The notes beneath the pieces were generated by a model. That model was not told the origin of the DNA, made no database searches, and saw only the letters and a list, made by a program, of their open reading frames with translations. A program made the position numbers and the translations under genes. From contig JAGUYW010000002.1 of the NCBI GenBank assembly GCA_020061105.1, forward strand, positions 1 through 64,000: 64,000 nt of DNA, in the 5' to 3' direction. The stretch's first letter is position 1; each line of letters opens with the position of its first letter. Positions 16,068-24,051 of this stretch are shown here, piece after piece. Source of the stretch: Anaerolineales bacterium (GTDB taxonomy: Bacteria > Chloroflexota > Anaerolineae > Anaerolineales > UBA4823).

Positions 16068-17036
16068 ATGACCAATCCTGCCACCCGACTGATCACCCTG
16101 ATCTTGCTCTTGCAGCGCCAACCCGGCCAGAAAGCCGCCGACCTGGCGCAGCGTTTGAGCGTGTCTGTGCGCACCTTGCACCGCTATCTGGCGATGCTGG
16201 ACGAAATGGGCGTGCCGGTGTATTCCGAGCGCGGCCCGCAAGGCGGTTTTTCGCTGGTGCGCGGCTATAAGCTGCCGCCGCTGGTCTTCACCCCCGAAGA
16301 AGCCAGCGCTGTGATGCTCGGCGCAGGCCTGGTAGGCGAGATGTGGGGGCAGCTGTACCGGGAGGCCGCCCAAGGCGCCCTGGCCAAGCTGGAAAATGTG
16401 CTGCCAAAAGAACAGTTGCAGGAGATCGCCTGGGCGCGGCGCGCCCTGGTGGTGGTGGATGTCAACCGCGCCGACCTGGGACTGCTGGCGCCGCGCCTGG
16501 AAAAGCTGCGCCAGGCGACGCGCGAAAACCGCCAGGTGCGCATGACCTACCACAGCGCCAGCCAGCCGCACGGCGTCTCGCGCCTGCTCGATCCATACGG
16601 ACTGGCGCATCGCGCCGGTTGGTGGTACGTGGCGGGTTACTGCCAGCTGCGCCAGGCAGTGCGCACCTTCCGCCTGGATCGCATCGCCGAACTGAGCTTG
16701 ACCGAACAACGCTTTACCCCACCGGCTGATTTCGATCTGCGCGCCTACATCAGCCAGGAATGGCAGAGCGAAGCGCCGGTACAGGTGCGCTTGCGGTTCG
16801 AGGCGCAATACGCCCACATCGCCCAATACAGCCGCGGCTACTGGGAAAGCTTCGAAGAGCAGGTCGATGGATCGATTATCGTAGCCTTCAGCGCTTCGGA
16901 CATGCAGTGGGCTGTGAGCAACGTTTTATCCTACGGCGCCGCCGTCATAGCGCTCGACCCGCCTGAAGTTCGCCAACAGGTGCATGCTGCGGCGCTGGCA
17001 ATTTCAAAATCATATGAGGAGCGAAACCATGAGTAA
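16068..17036 (+). CDS. YafY-type HTH/WYL transcriptional regulator
   Basis: Regulator of 322 residues. The N-terminal HTH_11 winged helix (about 1-65) includes ADLAQRLSVSVRTLHRYLAML and the wing GGFSLVRGYKLPP. A WYL domain follows (about 145-220: MTYHSA, YGLAHRAGWWYVAGYC, RTFRLDRI), then a WCX-like tail (about 235-320). WYL domains bind nucleic acid or small ligands and regulate transcription. The following GyrI-like gene is a possible target. GAAAGTAGG lies upstream of the ATG. Confidence 0.88.
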   Translation: MTNPATRLITLILLLQRQPGQKAADLAQRLSVSVRTLHRYLAMLDEMGVPVYSERGPQGGFSLVRGYKLPPLVFTPEEASAVMLGAGLVGEMWGQLYREAAQGALAKLENVLPKEQLQEIAWARRALVVVDVNRADLGLLAPRLEKLRQATRENRQVRMTYHSASQPHGVSRLLDPYGLAHRAGWWYVAGYCQLRQAVRTFRLDRIAELSLTEQRFTPPADFDLRAYISQEWQSEAPVQVRLRFEAQYAHIAQYSRGYWESFEEQVDGSIIVAFSASDMQWAVSNVLSYGAAVIALDPPEVRQQVHAAALAISKSYEERNHE

Positions 17037-17264
17037 CCTTGCGATTTGCCGCCATTCATCAACATTTCTCGAATTTACAAGCCTGCCTGGGGCTACAAGC
17101 TCCCAAAAAGGCGCATCCTGCCGCAGCGATCCCGCCCGCCGCCCATTGCGTTGCCCGTATAGAATGATTTCACGCTCCCCGCCTGTTTCCTGTCGCCAGG
17201 GCGAGAACAGCGCCAAGCAGCTCTTAAGAACCTTTTGCGCCTTCGTGATTCAAATTCTTTATTT

Positions 17265-17480
17265 CACCACAAGGCGCCAAGAGCGCTAAGTAACCCTTAA
17301 TAACCTTTGTGTCCTGGCGTCTTTGCGTTGAAAAATTCCTAAAGCCAAGGCGCGTAGATCGCTCAGTGAACCTTTAACCTTTGCGTCTTAGCGTTGAAAA
17401 TTTCTTGAAACGCCAAGGCGCAAAGAGCGCTCAGTAAACCTTAAAATCCTTTGCGTCTTAGTATCTTTGCGTTGAAAAAC
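17265..17480. repeat. Three tandem imperfect repeats of about 72 bp
   Basis: Three degenerate copies at about 17265-17340, 17341-17407 and 17408-17480. Each has GCCAAGGCGC then a GAGCGCT or ATCGCT block, then CAGTAAACCTT-like sequence, then CTTTGCGTCTTAG and GCGTTGAAAA. The start and end of each unit are partly complementary (CGCAAAG against CTTTGCG), so each can fold. They fill most of the 477-bp gap between the WYL and GyrI-like genes. They are not CRISPR: no uniform spacers. Similar CGCAAAG-rich dispersed repeats are common in intergenic DNA of many bacteria. Confidence 0.7.
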
Positions 17481-17513
17481 ATGCAGTAAATTTTTGATGA
17501 AAGGAAGCCAATC

Positions 17514-18140
17514 ATGAAACTCGACCTGAAAACCCTCTACAAACCGCTCTTCAGCGCCTCTGCCAAAGCTCCACAGTTGGTAGATGTGCCACCCCTCAAT
17601 TTCCTGCGCATCGACGGCGCCATTGAGACCGGCCACGCTCCCGGCGACTCGCCGCTGTTCAGCGAAAACCTGGCGGCGCTGTATGGGGCGTCTTACACCC
17701 TTAAGTTCATGCTCAAGCAGCGCCCTGAAAACCCGGTCGATTACCCGGTGATGGCGCTGGAAGGGCTGTGGTGGGTGGAGGATGGCCATTTCGATATCCA
17801 GATCAAAGACAACTGGCATTACACCGTGCAGATCATGCAGCCCGACCTGATTACCCAAGACCTGGTTGCCGAAGCGCTGGGAAAGCTGCGTAAGAAGAAG
17901 GGCGACCAGCCCGCCTTTGCCCGCCTGCGCCTGGAGACCTTCCACGAAGGGCTGGCGGTGCAGATGATGCATATCGGCCCATACGCCACGGAGCCCGCCA
18001 CGGTCGAGAAAATGGACGCCTTCATCCAGGCCCAAGGGCTGCACAAAAGCGGGCAGCACCACGAAATCTACCTGGGCGACCCGCTGCGCGCCGACCCCAC
18101 AAAACTCAAGACCATCTTGCGCCATCCGGTGACGAAGTGA
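17514..18140 (+). CDS. GyrI-like small-molecule-binding protein
   Basis: Cytosolic protein of 208 residues with the GyrI-like/SOUL-type fold pattern. KLDLKTLYKPLFSASAKAP at the start and PPLNFLRIDG then match stand-alone GyrI-like proteins, followed by VMALEGLWWVED and YTVQIMQPD, and the C-terminal EGLAVQMMHIGPYATEPAT and HEIYLGDPLRADP. Such proteins bind cationic drugs or other ligands and often accompany transcription regulators. AAAGGAAG precedes the ATG. The next gene starts 8 bp after the stop, so they form an operon. Confidence 0.85.
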   Translation: MKLDLKTLYKPLFSASAKAPQLVDVPPLNFLRIDGAIETGHAPGDSPLFSENLAALYGASYTLKFMLKQRPENPVDYPVMALEGLWWVEDGHFDIQIKDNWHYTVQIMQPDLITQDLVAEALGKLRKKKGDQPAFARLRLETFHEGLAVQMMHIGPYATEPATVEKMDAFIQAQGLHKSGQHHEIYLGDPLRADPTKLKTILRHPVTK

Positions 18141-18148
18141 GGCCTGCC

Positions 18149-18778
18149 ATGACTGTCCTCGACCAACTGGCTTGCTCGTTGAAGCGCCGCGATGAAGCCC
18201 CCAACCAGGCGCTGGCCCGCCGCCTGGCGAGCGAGCGCGACTGGGATGGCGTCGCCGAAATCGCCGCCAACCTGTCCAATCCCAACCCGGCTGTGCGGGC
18301 TGATTGCATCAAAGTATTGTATGAAACCGGCTACCTGGCGCCCGATTTGATTGCCCCCTACGCCCTGGATTTCGTCAAGCTGCTGAAAAGCCGCAACAAC
18401 CGCCTGGTGTGGGGCGGCATGATCGCCCTGGCAGTCGTCGCCCCGCTGGCTGCTGAAGCGCTCTACCTGCGCCTGGCTGACATCCAAAAAGCCTTCCAAA
18501 ACGGCTCGGTAATTACCCGTGACGCCGGTGTGCAAGCGCTGGCGAATATTGCCGCCGCCAACCCGACCTATAATGCCCACATCTTCCCCCAACTGCTCGA
18601 GCACCTGCGCTTCTGCCGTCCCAAAGAAGTGGCGCAGCACAGCGAGAAAACCCTGCCCGCTGTCAACGCGGATAACAAAAGCGCCTTCATTGCCGTTCTC
18701 GAAAAGCGTCTGGAAGACCTGCAAGGATCGCAAGTGGTGCGGGTCAAAAAGGTGCTTCGCCAGGCGCAGCAGAAGTGA
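18149..18778 (+). CDS. HEAT-repeat protein
   Basis: All-helical protein of 209 residues. It has repeated paired helices of HEAT/armadillo type (for example NPNPAVRADCIKVLYETGYL and SVITRDAGVQALANIAAANP), ending in a basic segment (VVRVKKVLRQAQQK). Probably a protein-protein interaction scaffold; no catalytic motif. The ATG at 18149 is used although the same frame opens at a GTG four codons earlier. It follows the GyrI-like gene by 8 bp. Confidence 0.7.
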   Translation: MTVLDQLACSLKRRDEAPNQALARRLASERDWDGVAEIAANLSNPNPAVRADCIKVLYETGYLAPDLIAPYALDFVKLLKSRNNRLVWGGMIALAVVAPLAAEALYLRLADIQKAFQNGSVITRDAGVQALANIAAANPTYNAHIFPQLLEHLRFCRPKEVAQHSEKTLPAVNADNKSAFIAVLEKRLEDLQGSQVVRVKKVLRQAQQK

Positions 18779-18894
18779 TGGATCTATTCTTGCAATATTT
18801 TACACAATAATTCATCGCAGGCACCTTTGCTGGTCTATCTTGTAGATCGGCAGAGCAATTCAACGCAATTCTGGGTATAATACTCCAAATTCCC

Positions 18895-20082
18895 ATGCCC
18901 AATAAAAATATCACCTTACTCGCCCTCAGCCAGGCCTTGACCTCCAGCGGCGCATCGATGCTGGTGTTCGTGGGCGGCATCACCGGCAGCCAGATCGCCC
19001 CCACCCCGGTGTTGGCAACCCTGCCGGTTTCGCTCATGATCGTTGGGGCGGCCTTGTCGACCATCCCGACCGCCCTGCTGCTAGGGCGCACCGGCCGGCG
19101 GCGCGGCTACATGCTCGGCTCAGGCCTGGGCGTGTTGGCGGCTTTGTTGGCTGCCCTGGCAGTCCACGCCGGCAATTTCGCCCTGTTTTGCACCGCCGCC
19201 TTGTTGATCGGCGCAGGGATGGCCTTCGTCTTGCAATACCGCTTTGGGGCCGCCGAGAGCGTGGCCGAAGAGAAATCCGGGCAGGCGGTTTCTACCGTAT
19301 TGCTGGGCGGCATCGCGGCGGGCTACCTTGGCCCAGAGATCGCCCGCCGCACCGTAGGGTTGTTCGGGCTGGAATCGTTCAGCGCCGCCTTCCTGATCCT
19401 GGCCGGTCTGTATGCAATCGCCATGGCGCTGCAATACACGCTAGACGAAATCGTTCCCCGCCAACAAACTTTCGACCAGCCGCCGCGCCCGCTGCGCCAG
19501 GTAGTTGTCCAACGCACTTACCTGGCAGCGGTCATGGCTGGCATGGTCGGCTACGCGGTGATGAGTTTTATTATGACCGCCACCCCGCTGCACATGCACA
19601 GCATGCAAGGCTTCTCGCTGGCAGACACTGCTTGGGTCATCCAAAGCCATATCATCGCCATGTACCTGCCTTCGTTGGTCACCGGCGCTTTGATCGCTCG
19701 TCTCGGGCTAGGGCGAGTGATGGCGGTTGGCGTCGTTTGTCTGTTAGCCACGGTTGCGATTGCCCTGGTTAACCCCCATCTACTCGGCTACTGGAGCGCC
19801 CTGGTGCTGCTCGGCGTCGGGTGGAACTTCCTGTTCGTGAGCGGCACGGTGCTGCTCACCCACACTTACCGCCCGGCCGAACGCTTCAAAGCCCAGGCAA
19901 TCAATGATTTCACCGTTTCCTCCATTCAAGCCTGCGCCTCGCTGGCAGCCGGCAGCGTGCTGTTCGCCGCCAACTGGCGCACCCTGTTGCTGCTCAACCT
20001 GCCGGCGCTATTGGCGATGAGTGTAGTGATTTTCTGGTCATGGAAACAGTTACAGAACCCGCTCGATGGCCACACGCTTTAG
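18895..20082 (+). CDS. MFS transporter
   Basis: Major facilitator superfamily permease of 395 residues with twelve hydrophobic helices. The loop 2-3 signature is LLGRTGRRRGYMLGSGLG. Substrate cannot be read from the sequence; the family includes many drug and metabolite exporters. TATAAT at 18876-18881 lies only 13 bp before the ATG and there is no Shine-Dalgarno, so the mRNA would be almost leaderless. The stop codon overlaps the stop of the convergent SARP gene by 4 bp. Confidence 0.88.
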   Translation: MPNKNITLLALSQALTSSGASMLVFVGGITGSQIAPTPVLATLPVSLMIVGAALSTIPTALLLGRTGRRRGYMLGSGLGVLAALLAALAVHAGNFALFCTAALLIGAGMAFVLQYRFGAAESVAEEKSGQAVSTVLLGGIAAGYLGPEIARRTVGLFGLESFSAAFLILAGLYAIAMALQYTLDEIVPRQQTFDQPPRPLRQVVVQRTYLAAVMAGMVGYAVMSFIMTATPLHMHSMQGFSLADTAWVIQSHIIAMYLPSLVTGALIARLGLGRVMAVGVVCLLATVAIALVNPHLLGYWSALVLLGVGWNFLFVSGTVLLTHTYRPAERFKAQAINDFTVSSIQACASLAAGSVLFAANWRTLLLLNLPALLAMSVVIFWSWKQLQNPLDGHTL

Positions 20083-23000
20083 AAAAGCGTTTCTTGAAAT
20101 TCCCCAATTCTCGCATAATCTCCACTTTCTAAACCCATCTCTGCTTGCACCCGGCTAAGATAATACTTTTCTCCAATGAGCGCGAGAACCTGGCAAGCCT
20201 GTTGTAAATAAACCCTTCGCTGTGGATCTGAGATTGGGAGATGCCGCCCGATTTCATAGCAAATCCTTCCCTGATCATAGAGAATTTTCAGCCGCCTGGC
20301 GCATTCCAGACCTCTCTGCCATTCTCTAAAAGCCTGGCGATGTGCGCCTTCCAGCCAACGCCACAAGCCCAATTGCATCCAGTAACGCGCCAGGCCTGCT
20401 GGAATGCCACGCCCCTGGATGCGCATTGCCTTGAGCACCTGGCTGGCCTGGCGCAACAAGGCTTTACGCTCTGCGCTTGTGCTGCTGCCATCCAATTCCA
20501 CCAGCCCCAGGTATGTTTCGACCACTGCCGAGTATCCTTCGATGTTGGTAAAAACGGTGTGTGAAGAACGCTCGATCAACGCTGCCGCAGCATCGGCAGT
20601 TTGCCGGGCAGGTAAATACTCCTTGCGTCGCAGGTGGGCTACTGATAACAGCCCTCTGGCAGTGATGATGCCGGGCAGGTGTTCGATGCGAGTATTGATT
20701 TCCAGCAATTTTTGCAGGGTAGCCAGTGCACTTTCAATCTCTCCGCTCAGCAGTTCCAAGTAACCGCGTTCACCCAACACCCAGCCCTCTTGCAATAGAT
20801 CGCCGCTCTCGCGACTGGCAGCAAACAACACTTCCAGCAGGTCCGTCACGCGCCGGAAATTTCCCTGGGCGGAGGCAATCACGGCCTGCGGCATCACACA
20901 TTCCCCCCACTGCCGCAGATAGCCCATGCGCTCGAAAATTTGCGCTGCATGAGCCAGCGCCTGCCTGGCGCTTTCCCAACGACCCAAACCGATATCATAA
21001 ATCCCGGTTACCTGGAACACATAGGCGTGAGTCAGGGCGTCATCAACCTGCTGGGCAGTTTGCCGGGCCTGGCGGTAGTAATCACCAGCCAACCCGTGCA
21101 AGCCTAGCATGCCTGCGCCCAGGCAAAAATTTGCCTGCGTGCGCGCCTGTTCGGGTGAAGCCCCGCCGCCTTCAGCCAGGTTAAGCACTCGCAATGCATA
21201 GTAAAGGCTGGGGAGTCGCTGGTTGGAAATGTAACTCACTTCCACCAATTGCGCAAAGGCGCGTTCGGCAAGCTGGCGGTACTGCTCCGACCCGGACGCC
21301 CAGCGCTGTTTTACAGCTACCGGCAGTATGCGCAGCAAGACTTGAAGGCCGACCTGTCCAAACAGCGCCAGTGTCAGGCTGCCCGTAGTAGATGGTAGGC
21401 GCTGCCCGAGATGTTTCAGGGCGGTTTGGATTTGCTGTTTACCCTTTTCAACCCTCCCCAGGCTTAGATAAGCTTTTCCCAGGTTGTATTCCCAATTCAC
21501 ATGGGAATCATCATACTGGTTAGTTTGCCCGGCGCCTTTCTTCGGATCATCGATTGCATGCCTTTCCAAAACCAACTCGTAAAGCCAGGCTGCTTGCTGC
21601 GGCCGTCCCAGGAAATCATAGACGAGGCCTAGCCCTTCAACATATAGATCGATTTCACCGATATCACCGGGTTGGCGCAGCAGCCACTGCCAACTGGCCT
21701 GCAAATTATCGCTTTCCCTATCGAATTCAGCCAGGATTTCGGTGGGGCGTTCGCCGGTTTTCAGCGCCTGTTGCAGTGCGCCTTGCCGCTGGGCAGCGAA
21801 CACCTTGTAAAATTCGCTGTAGCGCCGCCGGGTAGCCTCGCATTCACCAGGCTGCTCGAACAACTTCGCTTCAGCATACTTCCGCAACAATTCGTGAATT
21901 TCGAAATATCCTTCAGCTTTACAGCGCAGTAATGATTGATCAGCGAATACTGAAAGCAGATGCGGAGTTGCTCCTGCAACCTGGCGTGCAGCTTCTAATG
22001 TAAAGCCACCCCGGAAGACCGAGAGGCTGGCCAGGACAGTACGCTCTTCGTCTTCCAATAATTTCCAGGAAGCATCGCAAACCGCTTGCAGGCTGCGATG
22101 CCGTTCGGGCAAATCGGGTTGTGAGGCGGCCAGGAACTTCAAGTCGCGTTCAATCTCCTGAGCAATCTCATGCGGCGAGAGCAAGCACAACCAGGAGGCT
22201 GCCAATTCAATCCCCAGCGGCAAACCATCGACAAGTTGGCACACCTGCACGATGGCCGGCCAATCCTTCGGACGATTCTTGATTTCCACCCCCTGGCGCC
22301 TGGCGACTTCATCGAAAAGCTGGATGGCGCTGAATTCCTCAAGATCGCTCCAGGATTTTTGGGTTCCTTTACCGGCCGGGTAATTCAAGCCGGGCAATGT
22401 GATGACGCGCTCGCCAGGCAGGTTCAACCGCTGGCGTGAAGTGACCAGCAGCTTGATTCCCGATGTGTGGTTCAAGATTTCTCCCAACACTGGCGCGGCC
22501 TGGATGTGATGCTCAAAATTATCCAGCACCAGCAGCATTTCTTTGTTGTGCAAGGCGTTTAAAAACTGCGCCTGAAATTCTCCGCGCCCGCGCAGGCTGA
22601 TGCCTAGCGCATTGGCAATGGCCGAGATCAGAAAATCGGGGGTATCGATTCCGGAGAGCGAGATGAAATGCGCCCCGTTCAGCCGCGCCCCGGCTTGCTT
22701 GCGTCCGGCCTGAATTGCCAGGCGGCTTTTACCAGTTCCGCCTGGGCCCACCAGGGTTAACAGGCGGCAATCGGTTTGCTCCAGGGCAGCCTCGACCTGG
22801 GCCAACTCTTCCAAGCGTCCGATGAAAGGCGTCGATAGAGAAGGGAAACCACTCGCCTCGCCAACCGCAGAAGTGGTTTCTGGCAACAGCTTTTCGCCTG
22901 TCAGGAGCTGCTCGTACAACGCCTGCATCTCATCCTCTGGCTCTGCTCCCAACTCCTGCGCCAAGAGATTGGCGCAGGCTTCATATTGCGCCAACGCTGC

Positions 23001-23693
23001 CCTGCGCTTCCCGCTCAGCGCCAGCGTACGCATCAACTGGTAATGCGCTTCTTCGCGCCAGGGATCGATCTGCAACTGCCGGCGGGCATAGCGCTGCGCT
23101 TGGGCATAATCCCCGCTGGTTTCCGCATGTTCAGCCAACACATACAGCGTCTCCAGCGCCTGGCTGCGCAGCGCTTCGCGCTGCACCAGCAGCCATTCTT
23201 CAAATGGTTGGCTATCCAGAAAGAAACCTTCCAGCAGTTCGCCGCGATAAAGCTCCACCGCCTGGGCCAGGCGCTTGGAGCATGCGTTACAGTCCACCAT
23301 TCGGACATGGCGGTGGGCGCGACATTCAGCCAGCAAGCCGGTAAAAATGGCGGTATCAACGCTAGCCAGGGGCGCATCCTGGCCTTCAGCGTGCAATGTA
23401 AACTGGATTGTCTTTGGGGTGACCTGTAAAACTGCCTGGGCAAGTCCCGCATCGGCATGCCCGAGGGCCGCACGCAGGCGGTGCAGCGCCAGGCGCAGGT
23501 TGTCGTGAGCTTTTTCGTCAGTCAATTCGGGCCAAAGCAGCCCAGCCAGGGCATCACGACGGTGAGGACGGTCAGAGCTGATCGCCAGGTATGCCAATAA
23601 AGCGCGTGTTTTGTCCGAGCGAAAGCCGGTAACAGGCGTATCTCCCAGAGTTACATGCAGCGGACCGAAGAGATTGAGTTTGAGATGCGGCAT
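20079..23693 (-). CDS. SARP-type regulator: BTAD + STAND ATPase + TPR
   Basis: Very large transcription regulator of 1204 residues. Residues about 1-95 form an OmpR-like DNA-binding domain of SARP type (FGPLHVTLGD, DKTRALLAYLAI, DNLRLALHRLRAALG). Residues about 105-265 form the bacterial transcriptional activation domain (AVELYRGELLEGFFLD, WREEAHYQLMRTLALSGKR). A STAND ATPase follows (FIGRLEEL, P-loop GPGGTGKS at 316-323, LLVLDNFEHH, GLPLGIELAA), then about 550 residues of TPR-like helices for ligand or partner sensing. It is convergent with the MFS gene and divergent from the small conserved gene at 23816, a possible target. Confidence 0.92.
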   Translation of the reverse strand: MPHLKLNLFGPLHVTLGDTPVTGFRSDKTRALLAYLAISSDRPHRRDALAGLLWPELTDEKAHDNLRLALHRLRAALGHADAGLAQAVLQVTPKTIQFTLHAEGQDAPLASVDTAIFTGLLAECRAHRHVRMVDCNACSKRLAQAVELYRGELLEGFFLDSQPFEEWLLVQREALRSQALETLYVLAEHAETSGDYAQAQRYARRQLQIDPWREEAHYQLMRTLALSGKRRAALAQYEACANLLAQELGAEPEDEMQALYEQLLTGEKLLPETTSAVGEASGFPSLSTPFIGRLEELAQVEAALEQTDCRLLTLVGPGGTGKSRLAIQAGRKQAGARLNGAHFISLSGIDTPDFLISAIANALGISLRGRGEFQAQFLNALHNKEMLLVLDNFEHHIQAAPVLGEILNHTSGIKLLVTSRQRLNLPGERVITLPGLNYPAGKGTQKSWSDLEEFSAIQLFDEVARRQGVEIKNRPKDWPAIVQVCQLVDGLPLGIELAASWLCLLSPHEIAQEIERDLKFLAASQPDLPERHRSLQAVCDASWKLLEDEERTVLASLSVFRGGFTLEAARQVAGATPHLLSVFADQSLLRCKAEGYFEIHELLRKYAEAKLFEQPGECEATRRRYSEFYKVFAAQRQGALQQALKTGERPTEILAEFDRESDNLQASWQWLLRQPGDIGEIDLYVEGLGLVYDFLGRPQQAAWLYELVLERHAIDDPKKGAGQTNQYDDSHVNWEYNLGKAYLSLGRVEKGKQQIQTALKHLGQRLPSTTGSLTLALFGQVGLQVLLRILPVAVKQRWASGSEQYRQLAERAFAQLVEVSYISNQRLPSLYYALRVLNLAEGGGASPEQARTQANFCLGAGMLGLHGLAGDYYRQARQTAQQVDDALTHAYVFQVTGIYDIGLGRWESARQALAHAAQIFERMGYLRQWGECVMPQAVIASAQGNFRRVTDLLEVLFAASRESGDLLQEGWVLGERGYLELLSGEIESALATLQKLLEINTRIEHLPGIITARGLLSVAHLRRKEYLPARQTADAAAALIERSSHTVFTNIEGYSAVVETYLGLVELDGSSTSAERKALLRQASQVLKAMRIQGRGIPAGLARYWMQLGLWRWLEGAHRQAFREWQRGLECARRLKILYDQGRICYEIGRHLPISDPQRRVYLQQACQVLALIGEKYYLSRVQAEMGLESGDYARIGEFQETLF

Positions 23694-23815
23694 TATGCCC
23701 GGTTTGGATGGGTGGCAACGATTTGGTAACGCGGCCTATGGATAATATCATAGAGTTTTTGAGAAGTAAAGCACGCCCTTTCGGTGCTATCAATTAAGAA
23801 AGGACATCACAGCCT

Positions 23816-24025
23816 ATGGAAGAAACCCCTGAACAAAAAAATCAAACTCTGCAACGCCAATCCTATCTTCTTCGCCTGTGGGCAGTGCGAATTCAAGGCC
23901 AGGTGACCTGGCACGCCGCTCTGGTGAAAATCCCGCAAGGCGAAACGCAAGGCTTTACCGGTTTGGAAAGTCTGTTCGAATATCTAACAAACCAAACTGT
24001 AGCCATTGAGCTTCCAATCAAATAA
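23816..24025 (+). CDS. Small conserved protein ahead of the beta-helix gene
   Basis: Protein of 69 residues with the pattern SYLLRLWAVRIQGQVTWHA, then LVKIPQGETQGFTGLESLFEYL. Short proteins of this kind (a YLLRLW strand followed by a GF-SLE-LF-YL helix) recur in Chloroflexota near regulators and sensor ATPases. No function is known to me. It sits 26 bp upstream of the giant exoprotein gene and is divergent from the SARP regulator, so it may be co-regulated with the exoprotein. Confidence 0.6.
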   Translation: MEETPEQKNQTLQRQSYLLRLWAVRIQGQVTWHAALVKIPQGETQGFTGLESLFEYLTNQTVAIELPIK

Positions 24026-24051
24026 ATGATGACAGAAAAAAAGGATTATTT

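Noticed and set aside
17265-17480. CRISPR array
   Set aside because: Repeats are degenerate and contiguous, with no unique spacers and no cas genes.
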